DNA from: Carettochelys insculpta
Taxonomy: Eukaryota; Chordata; Testudines; Carettochelyidae
DNA: 64,000 nt
Direction: 5' to 3'
Assembly (NCBI RefSeq): GCF_033958435.1
Contig: NC_134161.1
Location: 7,130,001-7,194,000, forward strand
Both the position numbers and the translations under genes were made by a program. A model generated the notes under the pieces. That model worked only from the letters and a program-made list of their open reading frames with translations. It did no database searches and was not told the origin of the DNA. Numbering within the stretch: position 1 is the first letter of the stretch; each line of letters starts with the position of its first letter. Positions 21,778-35,020 of the stretch are shown here, in pieces.

Positions 21778-24407
21778 AAATGTTTCAAAGTTTGAAATGT
21801 GCACTGGACAAACCAGGCAGCTGGTTTCAGAGGCTGGATTTCTGATGCTTCCTTCCAAATCCTTCACTTTGCTGGAAAGCAAATCTCTCTGTGCCTGGGA
21901 GGCTTGAGTTCAGTCTGCAAAAGGCAACTGGACTTTCCTGGCACTGCCGTGTCACACTGCAGCCTGTCTATGTGCCCTCCCCCAAGGGCTACAAAAGAGA
22001 GCTCTAGCTACAGAGGTGTCCTCTGGCCCCTCACCTCTCCCACCTTCAGTCCTTCCAGTGTCCTTGATCCTCAAGAGCTGACCACATTGCTTCTGTTCTG
22101 CCTTTCACCTCGGCACCTGCAGCCGTGGCGAATGTGGAAACCGGCTCTCAGGCAGACCTGCCTGGTTTCCTGCTAACTTGGTGACACCCCCTTTCTTTTA
22201 GGTGGGCAGTGAGAGGAATTGGCTCCTGCCCCCGTGTCCTTGGGGCTCACCAGGTGAGGTTGCATCTCTTGGCAGGACGCAAAGACCCCAGAGCTTCTCT
22301 ACTATCCCATCGCCTGCTCTCAAGCATGGACTAAAGGCAGATTGGAGGCCAAAGCAGGTTCCCATTGCCAGGGTGAGTGAGAGGGAAATGAACCATGCTT
22401 ACAAACGCAGCTCCTGAACAGCCTCACCCGCACAATGGCAGGTTAAGAGGAAAGCGCCAGCAAGAGAGAGGTCTGTCATTTGAGTGGAGGTATGTGACAA
22501 TGGAGCTCATTAACGAAGGGAAGGGAAAGAAAGTGGAGCCAAAAGATCCTAATCGGCAATGCTGGAAGGGAAGGGACTGGTCCCTCTGACAATGGGAGAG
22601 TTCCATATGCTGCCCCACCTGCTCCGTGGGCGAGCTAGAGGGGCCACATACTTTGGGGTGGCTGTAGGCCAGGACGAGCCAACGGCTCCTTCTCTGATCT
22701 CCAGCGGCAGACAACCAGGCCAGTGAAAAGCAAGAGAGTCCTTCAGTTCAACAGAGTGCACCCCCCACGGCTCATCCACTTTCCTCTGCGGAGGCGGTGG
22801 GCGGGTGGGTGGGGGGAATTACACCATCGCTACAGGCCGCCACGCTGTTTTCCCAAAACAGGAAGTGGTGCTGCGCACAAGGAAAGGACCGGGATGGATT
22901 TCTGGGGGCAATCCCAGCAGGCATGAGCAGAGTTTGGTTCCCACACAGCCCCTTATTTCCCAACCGAAACACTCCCTCTCCCTTTATCCACTCCAGCTAC
23001 ACATTTTAGCCTGCAGGAAATATATGAGGTAGTGTGGACAGAGCCGTGCTTCTGTGTGAGTGAGGGAGTTGGGGGACAAGCAGGATGAGCTCAGAGATGC
23101 CCCTGTGGTGGGAGCAAAGGCAGTACGTAGAGTGACCTTAGCCTTTAGAACCAAATACACACAAATAAAAGTGACCCAGTCTATTAGAGAAGGCAGGAGC
23201 TGGGCTCACAGCATCGGATGTGCTATCCCCTCCCATGGGGCACCTTCAATACTGCAGTGGTTTTCTAGGCATTTGTGCAAGGAGCATTGGATGCAGGTTT
23301 GGTGTTGCAGCACCAGGCTGAGAGCTGGGGGCTCGTGGCTCACACGTCCTTGTGGATCAGCAGTGCAAAGTCATGTATATCTTCAGGATGCAAAGGATCT
23401 GCCCCCAAATTAAGAAACATAAGAGTCTATTAACTGAAGACATGTCCCCTTGTGCATAACTGTCCCTTCTTTGTCTCTCCCATGCTGTACCTGGGTGAAA
23501 AAGGTGAGAAATATCCCTGAAGCCAACTATCCTCCAAGACTTTTTTTCCCCCTCTTGTTTTAACTTCTTTTCTTTTTTTTCTTCTTTTTCTAATACAAGT
23601 GAACAAGGAGGTGACGTGGTGATGAATTCCCTTGTCTAAAAACATTTGGTGGTTGTGGGAACTTATACTTTCATATGTATACACACACACTCCAAATATC
23701 AAAACAATTCACAGTCCAAAACTAAGACATTTTAAAAAAATCTAAAAGGCCGGATTCTGTATTGGCTTCTATCCTTCATTAAGAGCAAGAAGATTACCTG
23801 AAGTTGTGATTTGTTTTCTATATTTTGCCTGAGTTCACTTTAAAATTCCAATTAACGGGTGCACACATGGACCTGGGGTGAACTTGAGATGTTTGGAAAA
23901 GAAAATAACGATGGGTACATCTATATATTTTTTCTAATTAGAGATCTTTTTTCTTTTGGTTGCAGGTTACATGAAAGAAAGTTCTAGGAAGATGTTCCAG
24001 GATATATTGTCTTTCCTGTGACCCAGATGCTGTCCCCATGCCCTCTGGGTTGGAAAGAAGTTAGGAGTGAGGAAGCATAAAACATCTCTCCTGGTCTGGG
24101 GCTGGCTCTGAGCTACTTTCATGGCAATCACCACCTCATTACATTTGGTTCGGAAATCTTTGCCATTTACTCTTTGAACAGGATTCAAATAAAAGAGTTG
24201 CCAACTTGGGCCAGGGTCCTGACTGGGAAGTTTCCAAGTAGTGCAGAGATTACTGTGTTTGGAAGTAGAGTTGAGTATTTTAGACATGGTGTAACACAGT
24301 TTGTGAAGGAATCCACTCCAGAATCCTTGTGTATAAATTGTGTAAACAAAACTGACACTAAAGAACACACTTGAGTGGTTCTGGGCAGCAGCCAGCTGCC
24401 CCCTGAG

Positions 24408-24435
<28 letters not shown>
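24408..24435 (+). repeat. (CA)n microsatellite
   Basis: Fourteen uninterrupted CA units are seen directly. On the minus strand they generate cysteine-valine runs in spurious frames. Confidence 0.95.
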
Positions 24436-24438
<3 letters not shown>

Positions 24439-27400
24439 TAGCCAGCTCACTACTGGGGGGTGTAGGGTCCAAAATTAGAAAAAAAGATGCAAACAAGGGA
24501 GAAACATCTGTGTATGACACAAAAACACAGGGAGTGAGTGAGTTCCCTTGAGCACTAACAAGCAGGCAGATGCTTAACCTAGTCAGGGTAATTACAACTG
24601 CACCAAAATTTAAAAACAGCAAAACCCAAACAAAATTCTCAGTAGGTGGGGACAGATAAAAGGCCTTGGTTGATACGTGAAACGGCGTGAATGTGAAGAA
24701 TCGGCTTCTTTACTTTTGCTTGACTGTGTGCTGTTGTTTTAAACATACTGTTCCTTAGGACAGATGTACGGTGCCCGGGAACCTGGCGGCGAGCAGCAGA
24801 AGGAGACTTCGGCACGGCGAGGATAGAAATCTTCCGGGAGATATGATAAGGGGTTATAGACACGGGGTATTTTCTCCAGATACCGATCTTCCGGTGAGCA
24901 ACAGCAGGTCAGGTGATCACTCGCATCCGGTACCTCTGAGTGATGCTTTCCAAGGTTCTGGGAGAAGAGACAAAGTCAGCAAATAGAATTGCGGAGCTAA
25001 ACTGCCGTTGCAGGCCCAGCTGTCTCATTCCCTGTGAGATACAGCTGTGGGGAAAATAATGCCTCTCAGTCAGGTTTCCCCCCGCAGCCTCCGCCACCAA
25101 AAGCAAACTATTGCCATTTCATCCCAGGCCATTTTGCACTGAGAACTTCCTGCCTCTCCTCCATATATGTCCCTTTTCCCCAGGAAAAATTGCCTATGTT
25201 GTTTCTGGTCCTGCAAATCATTTCCCAAGGGCTTAATTTTACACAGGCAAGTTTCAATGAGACTATTCACAGGTGTAATATTTACTTCCGGAAAGAGAGG
25301 CTTCAGAAGGGACATGATAAAAGCATAGATAATAATGACGGGTGGAGAGACAGGAAATGAGGAGCATCTTTTTCCCTGTCTCGCGACACAAAAACCAGGG
25401 ACAGACAAGGAAATTAAAAGGTGGTAAAACTCAAAACCCAGCAAAGGAAACCTTTTATCATGCATAATCAGACTGATGCATCCTGCCATAGGCCGTCACA
25501 GAGCTTAGCAACCCTGGAGAAAGGAATGGATGGGTCTACAGACAACTGGATTAGCTGCAATTAAAATAGTAAATGCTAACAAAAAAATCTGGACCAATAT
25601 TAGACCTCACACTTCAAGAATTATTCCAGACTGCAATTGGGTGGATTCAGAAGAGGTAATATGTGAGACAATCTGTCCCACATCTATCTAATGAAGGGGT
25701 CTTATCCACCTTTTTCTGGTGCATTTGATTCTAGTTACTCTTAAAGACTAGATACTGGGATAAGTATGTCTGGAGGCTAATCCCTCTGGCTATGCTTACG
25801 TTCCTTTGTAAAGAGTGGCTGCAGGATCAGGTGTGGAGGGTGAACTGGTTTATTGTCCAAACAAACTGGCATAACTTCATGCACATGCTTAACTTGGTAC
25901 TGGAGCAGTTACACTGAGGGTGCTGGGAACACTCACATGAGTAATGCTAATCAGGTGTATCTGTGTGATGAGAACTTGGAAAAATATTGAGGATTTGCCT
26001 TGGGCACAAGTCCATATCCTTCAAGATGGGAAACCAGACCCAATCTTTTCTCCATAAAATGGTCCCTTTCTTTGTGGTGAAAGGGGAGGGGATGGAGGAG
26101 GATGCACCGCTTCTTAGGTTTCGTGCAAAAGCTGGCTCTTTTCTGCAACTCCTGACCGGCACACAAACCCCTGGAATTCCAAGGTGCTGGAGTTTTTGTT
26201 GCAATTGCATTGCCCCATTGTTAATAACCAACAACACTCAAACATCACTTGTTCAAGTACAAAAGTCACAATGAACTTTTCGGTGGGATTTTCTGTGAAA
26301 TGAAGTGAATGCTTGGAAAGAACGTCCGTTCATGCTCACCCCTCTCCCCATTGCTCTTGGGGAGGGGAAGCAGACCCAGCTTGCTCATCTCCCAGGGGGA
26401 TGCAGAGTCATCACAGACCTTCCCTGGGGGCCGGCAGCAGATGGGAATTGCCCCTTCCTGTCCAAACATTTCTCTGCTGCTGCTGCGTCTGACACGCTGA
26501 CCGTTGCCCCATGTGGCGAACTGGACAGCACGGTGTGGCAAAGCAGCTCATTAAAGCTGCACGCGTCGAGTGCCCCTCCATGCACATGTGCTACCACTTG
26601 GTGGGACGAGTGCGTGGCAGCAGCAGCAGCTCCTGCTGTGCCTCTCTCCAGGCCACAGCTTGCACAGGGTGGTGCAGCTCGGGGCTGGGTGGCTCCAGTG
26701 AGTCGCAGGCAGCTTGCGCGGGGGGGTGATTGTTACATTTCTTTGAGCCCCCAATGCTCTATTGTTTCGAAGCCCTGCAAGCTGACCTTGGTGAAGTCTC
26801 TGCTGGGGCTGTCTCGCTCGCTGCAACCCAGCCACCACCATATACAACCTGGGTAAATCACAGGCAATTGCCTTCCGCTCCCGCTTCCTGTTCTTTGGCC
26901 TCCATGCATTTCAAAGGACACTTGATGGCTCTTTTTCCTGGTAGGGAAAGGCTGACTTATCTGCTGCAGGTGGGGCTCAACAGGCTGTGCTCCTGCTTTG
27001 GCTTTCCATACAAGTGCTCCCCTGGGGATGGCGTGCCTCCTGGCGAATTGATTTGCTCAAAGGCACTCAAGGGAGCAGGCGTGCCAGTTTGATGCAGCAC
27101 CCGCCCCCAAATGGGGGCTTGCTTGCTCTCAGACACGGCGGCACATCTAAAAATCACACCCTCAAATCCTGAGTCATCCAAATCTCCGCTACCCCACAAC
27201 CTCATTAAATTCGTAGGTTGGCAACTCCCTGGGATCAAAGGCTGTCTCATGGGTATTTCACCTTGTGAAATGGTGCCCTGTTCCCTGAATGGGACCCCAT
27301 GTGCTACGACAACACAAATTAGATGCAGCATCCATCCCTCCATTTGTCTGAAGCCTCTTTCATCCAACTTGATTGTCTCCTGTTCTACTGAGGCTGAGGC

Positions 27401-28697
27401 TGAGACTACAATAGAACGTTATTCACACCTGGCATGGGGCTGATACTACAATGTTGATCATACAACGAGCCTCCCGGCATGTTTTCTTTTAAAGGTGTTG
27501 CAAAATAGATGCAGTCACCTGCCGCGCCAATGACCCGATCCCTGGCCTGGCATGCCTGTGTCCAAGGAATGTGCAGAACACAACTCCACTCATGCAAACT
27601 CTGGCTCATCCTTCTCCCTTTTCCCCAGTCCCATCGGAGTTTAGCCAGGGGAAACCAGTGGAAGGAGAGCCTTCTGCCTATGCTATTTGCAGGGTGCTTC
27701 CAGTGGTTTTTCCCCATGTTTTGTGCTGAGTAGCAAAGGGGGAAGCAGGCCAGGCCTGCCTGCCAATTGCAATCTGTGGGGTTTCCAAGCCTCCTGAGCT
27801 ATCTTTTTGACATTTATTCACTTGTCTAGTGAACCAGCAGGGTCTATTACCTGAATGCAACAGCCCCATATAATCCCACTGCAGCATCACACTTTAGGGA
27901 ACACCCTTATTAGGAAGAAAACTGCCTGCAATCTTTTTTTTATGCACTGGTTTTGCTTTGGAACTGCTTGAAATGCAGCTTGGCCCCAGTTCCCTCCCCT
28001 GCCCCAGGGTGGAAAGCCCCCAAACAACTTCATTTAGGGTTAAGATCTGGGACCTCTGGAAGGAAAGCCTGAAGAAACAGAACAAACCCTGTCTCTGCCA
28101 GCTCCAGGATAAATATTTCACTACACCGCTTTAAAAAATAATATATATCCCAAAGACAAAATGTCGCTAATGATTTATTGATGGCGCTACAAAGCTGAAC
28201 TAATGCACCAGGCAGCGAACAGCCCAGCAAGCGGCACGTTCTCTCGGCAACGACAGGGGCCAGGGAGCAGCAGGAAGCTGGGGGTGGAGCTTCCTGGGGT
28301 AACAGGCTGCCGTTAAAGGATGGCAAATGATGCAGAACCTCAGGAGAACCAGGCAGCCTGTGGAGCAGTCTCCCTAGAAGGAAAGGGAACCCTGGTGGCT
28401 GGAGACATGTGAAGCACCAGCAGCTGTAAGCAATTATTCAGCTTACACGGACTGCGCTCCCTTGTCCCACTGTGACTTTTCTGCAACTTCAGGTCCCCCA
28501 AACAAAGCCTGCAATGAAATCACTGCGACAGTGCCATCCAGGCTTGCCACACAAAGCCCCTGGGGCAGCAGTGGCCCCCCATAGCCCGACCCTCTGCCAC
28601 ACAGCTGCGTCAGCAAACCTTGGAACACTGGGCCAGACAGGCCAGAGCCAGGGGTCCCTGTAGGCTGAGCTCTTGGGAAGCCCCTCCCCCCCAAAAA

Positions 28698-28800
28698 GAT
28701 TCAGGTGCTGCCCAGCTGATTAACACCCCACCACAGCCATCAGCATGTGTGTGCGCTGGGGCTGCACCCCGGCACATGTCCTAGTACGCACAACACAACT
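28698..28800 (-). mobile_element. hAT-type MITE, copy 3, partial
   Basis: The minus strand matches the middle of the MITE. On the plus strand the landmarks are gattcaggtgctgcccagct, gattaac, ccacagcc, cagcatgtgtg, and a degraded 'gcacatgtcctagtacgcac'. Both terminal inverted repeats are missing. It is the only copy in reverse orientation. Confidence 0.65.
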
Positions 28801-29310
28801 GATTGCATGGGGAAAAATGGGAGGGAACCCTGCCCAGGGCTAGTCACACCCCGTCCAGAGCTCAGCGTCCCCCGGGTGAACCCAGAGGTGCGGCAAGTCG
28901 CTCTCTAATGGGGGCTGGTGCAGCAGCTCTCCGGCACTCACACAGCAGAGGACCGAGAGCAGCTGCGGGGAGAAGGGAGCTGAGGAAAGAAGCAACTTCC
29001 CAGCTGAGACAGAACGTGCTCCGACCTCAAGCTCGCTCCGCCTCCACCCTCACCCAGCCGAGCCACCCCCCGCCACGCAAAAGGCGAGCAGGGCGGGGCT
29101 TTTCCCTCTTTATAGCCAGGCTCATGACCCACCCGCTGGGCTTCTGCTGAACTCCCTTGACCAGCCTCACCTGGAAGGCGCTGGCCTCCCTGCCTTGCTC
29201 TCTGAGCAATGATTTTAACCCCTTCCCTGCCAAGGAGCGGTCAGGGTTTGTTCACTGGCCCGGGGCTATATTATCACACAGAAAGTCAATGTTTGCAGCA
29301 AAAGATGCCG
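28801..29310. other. GC-rich stretch without a supported gene
   Basis: CpG is moderately dense at 28850-29100, but no exon, promoter element or repeat is identifiable. Confidence 0.4.
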
Positions 29311-29509
29311 CGGATGTTCCTTTCATTTTTTTTTTTTCCATCCATGTGCGGAACAAATGTTGCTTTGTTCACTCGGGCACATGTGGATGTGCACCACCAG
29401 TGGAAACGTGTGGCCAGTTTTGGGTGCCGTGGAGGCTTGGTTAATTGGCAGGCAGCGCCTGAATCTCTCTTGGGGGGGTCCACCCATGTGTTCAGCTGAC
29501 AGGAACATG
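29311..29509 (+). mobile_element. hAT-type MITE, copy 4
   Basis: The left end is cggatgttcc, followed by a poly-T-extended ttttccatccatgtgcgg block. The gtgcaccaccag and agcgcctgaatctctct parts follow, and the right end is acaggaacatg. The flanking octamers agatgccg (29303-29310) and ggatgcca (29510-29517) agree at 6 of 8 positions, consistent with an old 8-bp target duplication. Confidence 0.75.
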
Positions 29510-31526
29510 GGATGCCACCCCTCTGTGCCTGGGTAGGGCTGCAATGGTGGGCACACTCCTGGCACAGTAGGCAAGGAGTAGTGCCTCATGTATGACACAA
29601 GTGTTTGTGCCGGGGAAGGGCACAAGGCTTGGTGCAAACAGGTAAGTCAGATCTGGACACATGAGGGATTCGTTAGCATGCTGGGTGACAGGCATGGTGC
29701 AAGGGAGGGGCTGACCCTAGCCCAGCATGGAGGTAGATGGGAGGCCTGGTGGTGGATGGAGCTGAACTTGGGCTGGTTTGAGAGGTGCAGAAAGACACTG
29801 GAACACAATACTGCTGAGCACTGAGCCTGGAGAAACACGGGGGAATAGATGGGCATACGCCCAAAATGCTGATAGCCCAGGGAAGGATCCCAAGGAACAA
29901 TGAGGGACTGTTCTAGGATCCGGGAGCATGCCGAGAGGCCAGTGCCACAGCCTTAATAGAACAAAGCCATCCAAGCTCTTGCCAGGTAGCCCAAGGTAGG
30001 GATCCAGAGACATGCCCCAGGGCTACCGCTCTGAATCATGCAGTACTGAGAAATCCAACAGATCTGTGGCAAAGACCACTGGAAAACCACTGAGATGGGC
30101 CTAAGTCAATCCCCCTCAGCCCCACAGAAACTGGGAGCTTCCCGCTGCAGGCTGAAATGTACTGCCTGTCGCTGGTTGCAAGAAATGTCAACACCTAATA
30201 GCTGTAGGGGCTGCAAGAGCTGGCCAAGCTACAAGGCCTGATTCTCCACCGCCTGGCTCATTGGGCCCAATCCACCATTGCCCTGCAGCCTGCATTATCA
30301 GTTACCCCAGCATCAGGCGCTCCCAGGCTGAGCTGTGCATCGCACAGGGTGGCATAGACACTGGGGAGGAATTGTGTTCTGTCACACCAGTGCGCTGCAC
30401 ACTTTGCACTGGTGTTGGTGATGACACAAAGCACGGGGGGCGGGGGGAAAGAAGATCAGTCCCCGAGTGGCAGCCTTTCCAGCTGGGCAAGGAGGGTGTG
30501 AAAACTCTGCCAGCCTGCCTCAGTAGCACAGCCCCCTGAGACTGAATGACCACAGCAGGGCAGACCACATTTTGGAGCTTATGGGGGAAAAGCATTCCCT
30601 ATGCCCTCACACCTTCCTTAAACCCGTCAGTTCCACAGCCAAGACTGGTTCCCACTCTGCTCATTTCCAAGTAGCAGAATGCAAGGGGCTTGCACCCACT
30701 CTATGTCTATTAACAACGCTGACAGCCAGTGTCCTTTGAATCTCTCCCTCGTCCCTTTGTGACTTTTCTGCAACCTTATTTACCACTAGCAAAGTTTCAA
30801 AAGAAATTACAGCTAATTAAATTTAGCACTTGCACATTTCCACCCCCTGCCACCTTTATGTCTGCTTTCACCCCTTCACCTCTGATGTAATTCCACATCC
30901 CTCATAAGTTATCTGGGATATTTATCTTAAATCATTTTAAAGAAACTGATTAAGTAGGGTGTCAAAGAGCCATCCATTTCAAATAGCCTGGCAGATTATT
31001 ATTAAACTGCCTTTGTTTGATTAACATGCTCTAATTCAGTTTCCCAGTTTCTCTATTTCCATGGTCTTTCCTCCCGCCCTCACTTCAGAGCTCTTCTCGA
31101 ATCTGAAAGTCACCCCTTAAGAATAGTTACTCATGCTGTGAATTGTTTTTCCCTTGTGACCTGGTTATAAACAATAAATCTGCTCATCCTTAGCCAGGAA
31201 TGAATTCTAGCCTGGGTGAAGTTGGTGGAGGTTGGGGGAGGGGAAAAAATATCGACCAAGGTCTTGAAGTTTTGTTAACTTCATTTCCATGAAAATAAGC
31301 ATCAGGAAACACAGATTATCTGTCCTTACTCAGAACAATATCAGTGACTACCTTTGACCATTCCTCTGAAATAAGGTTCAAACACAGAACCTTCTGTACG
31401 GCTTACTTCCTTTTTTAGGCTCACAGACTATCTGTGAGAGCTGGTATGTGTACCAGCCACTAGAGAAAGGAAAAGGTGCAATCAATTCACTTGGCTAGGT
31501 TCTTCCCTCTTACAGGCAGCTATTCC
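29510..31526. other. No supported gene; AT-rich block at its right half
   Basis: Bases 30710-31060 are AT-rich and repeat-free, with several TAATTA/ATTAAA-like cores and pyrimidine runs. This is a candidate conserved non-coding element by appearance only. The rest holds nothing recognisable. Confidence 0.35.
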
Positions 31527-31537
31527 GGACCGTTTAA

Positions 31538-31667
31538 AACAAAAAGCAGTCAAGTAGCACTTTAAAGACTTGCAAAATAATTTTATTTTGCTAGTCTTTA
31601 AAGTGCTATTTGACTGCTTTTTGTTTTGATAGCATATAGACTAGCACGGCTCCCTCTCTGTTACTAT
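31538..31667 (-). mobile_element. Foldback element, copy 5, near-perfect hairpin
   Basis: The arms of about 45 bp (31536-31580 against the following segment to about 31627) differ at only two positions. The asymmetric end follows on the right (gatagcatatagactagcac to ctctgttactat). The target duplication is ggaccRttta (31527-31536 and 31668-31677, one mismatch, possibly extending into the next aa). The sequence subtype is that of copy 3: both have gcatatagact or gaatatagact and the AAAACAAAAAGCAGT arm. Confidence 0.85.
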
Positions 31668-31678
31668 GGACCATTTAA

Positions 31679-32393
31679 GGTTGACTACCATTCAAGTCTA
31701 TTTTTCTAATAATTTCCTCACCGGTCATCAACAGGCATTGAAGCTCTGGAGCTACAGCCTACTGAAAGGAAAGCAGCAAACTCTGCTAATGGGCACAAGT
31801 TGTTAGCCACTAGTGGATTGGGCACCCAAAAGGGATGCAACACACGAAATTGTTGCATTGGCACCAATGGGAATTATTGCAAGGTTGGATGAGAGCCATA
31901 AGGGTGGTAAACAGGTATGAGCCTCAAGCTGTGTTGACTTGTCTCCGATTCTCCCTTGTGTCTCTAAACAGACTCCTCTGCACTTTCATGGCCCCTTTCA
32001 CCTTCCAAGTGCTGCACAGACTTCAGCTCTCCCAGAGCTCCTGCTCACTTGACGCCTGGTCTGTCACAGAGGTCTGTGCATGCTTGCCATGCTGGGTACA
32101 GACTGAGCAATAGCTACATGTTGCAGGGATGGGACCACAAAGGGAGCTCTCAGGAGCAACTGATTTGCACGAGGCAGAGACTTTGGGCTCTTGGGTACAA
32201 ACCTAGAGTAAGCAGAGGGCGGATCTGAGGGTTGGTTAGGCGAGGCCAAGACTGACAGTGAGGAATACACACAAAATGATTCGTGCAGGAAACACTGCAG
32301 GATTCCTTGCTGCACTGCAAACAACTCTCCCAGGCTTGGTCTCCAGGGAAAATGCTACAGAAGCAGCTCTGTTGCTCTAGCGTCTCAGTGGAG
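31679..32393. other. No recognisable gene or repeat
   Basis: The short open frames lack domains. Confidence 0.45.
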
Positions 32394-32560
32394 ACAAGGG
32401 ATGGGCAACCTGTGGCCCATAGGCTGTATGCAGTTTTTTGGGGTTCAGTGTATGGCCCACCAGGAATTTAGCTGACTATTGCCCATAGGTAGAATTGCTG
32501 AATTCGGCTGGGGTTCATCCGCATAGCTTCTTCCCAACCAGCATTGCTACAGTGACGCAC
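32394..32560 (+). repeat. hAT (Charlie-like) DNA transposon fragment
   Basis: The stretch 'aagggatgggcaacctgtgg' (about 32396-32415) followed by cccataggctg, then tggcccaccagg (32453-32464), resembles the left terminus of Charlie/MER5-type hAT elements. It lacks transposase coding and a recognisable right end. It is unrelated in sequence to the MITE family described elsewhere in the window. Confidence 0.45.
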
Positions 32561-33439
32561 ATGTAAAGCAAGGGCATGTGAAGTGAGGTGCTGCAGCTTG
32601 CGCACAGACTGGCTTGGAGAACCATGCACTCCCTCTGCAGCCAATCAGTGCACGGCTAAGGGTCAGTCGGCACACCTGGCTGCTTTACCAGCTGAGTGGC
32701 CAAGTCCAGGTGTGCAAGCACAGGTAGCAAAACTATTCTATCCCAGGAGACCGTCTTGGTTATGACAATCTTGTAGCCCCCTGAGAGGTAGGAGGGCCAC
32801 TCATGCAGCCTGCTCACTAGCCTAGGAGTGCTGGCAGAGATCCTCACCACAGCGAAGGGAGGTGTTCTGCCCTCCGTGCAGGTAATCCGCCTCCCCAGGA
32901 GACAGCAGCTTGGTGGATGCAAGAATTCTTCCATTCGCTGAGCATTGTCTGCATGGGAGATTGGTCAGCATAGCTCCATCTCTTGGGGTTTTCAAACCTT
33001 GGAGTAGCACAGCTACGCCAATGTAAGGTTTCAGCCTAGACCAGCAGCATTCATCTGGCCCCATCCCTGCAGTATCTGATTGTCTCATGTGCTTTGAAGG
33101 ACCAGATGTCACTACTCCTCCAGGGGGCAGGACCGATCTATTAACCCCACTCGAAAAGTTGGCAACAAGGTCCCGATATCAGGGGCAATGAGGCAATTAA
33201 ATACCTTCCAAAACTGGGGCCTCAGTTGCTTGCCCCAGGCCACTGTCACTGCTGTAAGTCTGGATTCTGGGTGGACCTCATTTCTGATGGTAAAAGGAAA
33301 GGGACCCCTCCAGAACGCGGGTAGTTCTGGGACTGAAATAAAAGGCCTGTGGTGAACAGGGGCAGCAGTCCGGGGTTTGATGGCGCTGAAGTATCATCAT
33401 CTAATTGGAGGCCTGCATTGCGTTACAATGGCTAACGCA
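32561..33439. other. No recognisable gene or repeat
   Basis: I found nothing that I can support. Confidence 0.4.
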
Positions 33440-33575
33440 ATGAGCAGTGACCCAGAACACCTGAGCCGGGGTCCAGTCCCAGATCTGCCACTGCCCTGCT
33501 GGGTGACCTTGAGCGTCTTATTGAGCCTCAGTTTCCCCTCCTGTAAAACAGAACTAATGCTACTAGGTAAAACAA
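33440..33575 (+). repeat. MIR/CORE-SINE-type element
   Basis: ctgccactgccctgctgggt then gaccttgagc, then gcctcagtttcccctcctgt and aaaacagaactaatg are the canonical order of the SINE core and 3' half. The tRNA-related head is degraded. The call is by recognition. Confidence 0.75.
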
Positions 33576-34835
33576 TTTGAGTTCGAATGATGAAAAGCAC
33601 CATCAAAGCTGGGTGTTCCTATTAAAACCGAACTGGAAAACTGGCTTCTGTTGTTCTTGGGTGCAGCCTGGATCCAACCCCTTTAACCATGAAGGGATTC
33701 ACATCGAAGGATCTGGTTCTGTCTGCTTTTGGACCTGCTGCTACTTGGATACCAGGGCTGGGAGTCTGCCTCCGAGTTTAGTTTCCTGTGTTCTTGGACT
33801 CTGGCTTGTGGTCTGAGCCAACAGGGATGGGACAGCATCAAGATGAAGGAGAATTTTTTTAAAAAGCATCCAAAGTGAACCCCAGGGTGTGCTGTGTCTG
33901 AGGGGGGAGATTTTCCTGTGGTGAGATTACACTTTCAAGGCACCATATGATCGGCTTTATTTTCGCTTCAGAGAAAATGGGAGGCTTTCCAAACGGGGAT
34001 TTGGCAGATTACTGCCCTGGCACTGGGAATAAAATCACCCATGGGGGAAGGAACGGAAAGACCTCCCAAGACGGATTAAGGAGTGCGTGCCTTGCTGACA
34101 GCTCTGAGACCAGCAACTCAAGAGTCCTCCTGGGAAGGAGGGAGCAAAGTGTGGTTAGATCTCAGCTTTCAAACATCTCACCTTTTCCTGTGGTCCCTGT
34201 TCTGGGTAACTCTAACACACGAGGGGAACAGAGTTGGAGCCCAGGGTAGGAGTGTGGTTCAGCAGAGGGGAAGGAGGACTGGGTTCCACGGTGGAATCTC
34301 TTGCCAGTTTCCCTTCTGCTGCCATCCCCTTAGGAAGGAGAAATTATGCTTGGCCAGTGGCTTCCTCCGAAAGCTGCAAAGGGTGGGTAGTAACAGGGGG
34401 ACACTCAGCTCTGCTCATTGTGCCGGGGTGGATTTGTCCCCCTGGATTTTGTCTGCTCCTCCAATATGGCTTTTGAGGTCATAGGGAGAATTGGTTCGGA
34501 ACAGGTGCTGTAGGAACGGCCGACAAAGGGCCCACGAGCATGACATGAAAGGCCCAGCATGGCACAGCTGCTATTGGAGCAAGGAGCCTGCCGAGAGGAA
34601 CACACCGAGGGCAGGCACCCGGCATGGAGACAGGGCTCCACTTGGAGGCAAGACTCGTGCCAAAGTGACAGCCCCAGAAGGGTGAGGAGCACATCAGAGA
34701 CACAAAGCCCAGTAGGCCCTGTCCAGGGGGAGGTCACCCTGACCCCGGTGAGCCCACGTGCTGCGCAGAGTGTGTTGGAGGGAGGCAGAGTCCAGTGTGG
34801 GGCACCACAGACAGGCGTGGGGGGCAACACCGGAC
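33576..34835. other. No recognisable gene or repeat
   Basis: GC content rises toward the right. The frames overlap on both strands and have no domain or matching splice sites. Confidence 0.45.
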
Positions 34836-35020
34836 CAGGGTTCCCTCTAATTTTTCCATCCATGAGCAGAATAAATTTTGTTACGCGCCCCGAGCCATGT
34901 GCGGAATTGCACCACCGATGGACACACAGGCTGCCAGCTACGGGCGCTCTGCCAGTCAGCTGGGCAACACCTGAACCTCTCCTGGGCGGCTGCCCAAGCG
35001 CTCAGCACAGGACGCAATGC
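34836..35020 (+). mobile_element. hAT-type MITE, copy 5
   Basis: Left end cagggttccctctaattttt, then ccatccatgagcagaataaa, gtgcggaattgcaccaccga, cagctgggcaacacctgaac and a mutated right end acaggacgcaatg. The flanking octamers (caccggac and cgcggcat) share only about half their bases, so the target duplication is not demonstrable here. Confidence 0.75.

Larger units (their letters stand above)
20306..28697. other. Long stretch without a supported gene
   Basis: I find no exon with both a domain and splice sites. Simple repeats are (GA)n at 21759-21777 and (CA)n at 24408-24435, with T- and A-rich runs near 23540-23590. The block at 24765-24960 has more CpG than its surroundings but no interpretable frame. 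Bases 26590-26740 are rich in CAG/CTG steps. Nothing else is recognisable. Confidence 0.45.

Noticed and set aside
24771..24986. CpG-bearing block with a 71-codon frame
   Set aside because: Higher CpG than its neighbours, but no splice sites in phase and no recognisable peptide.
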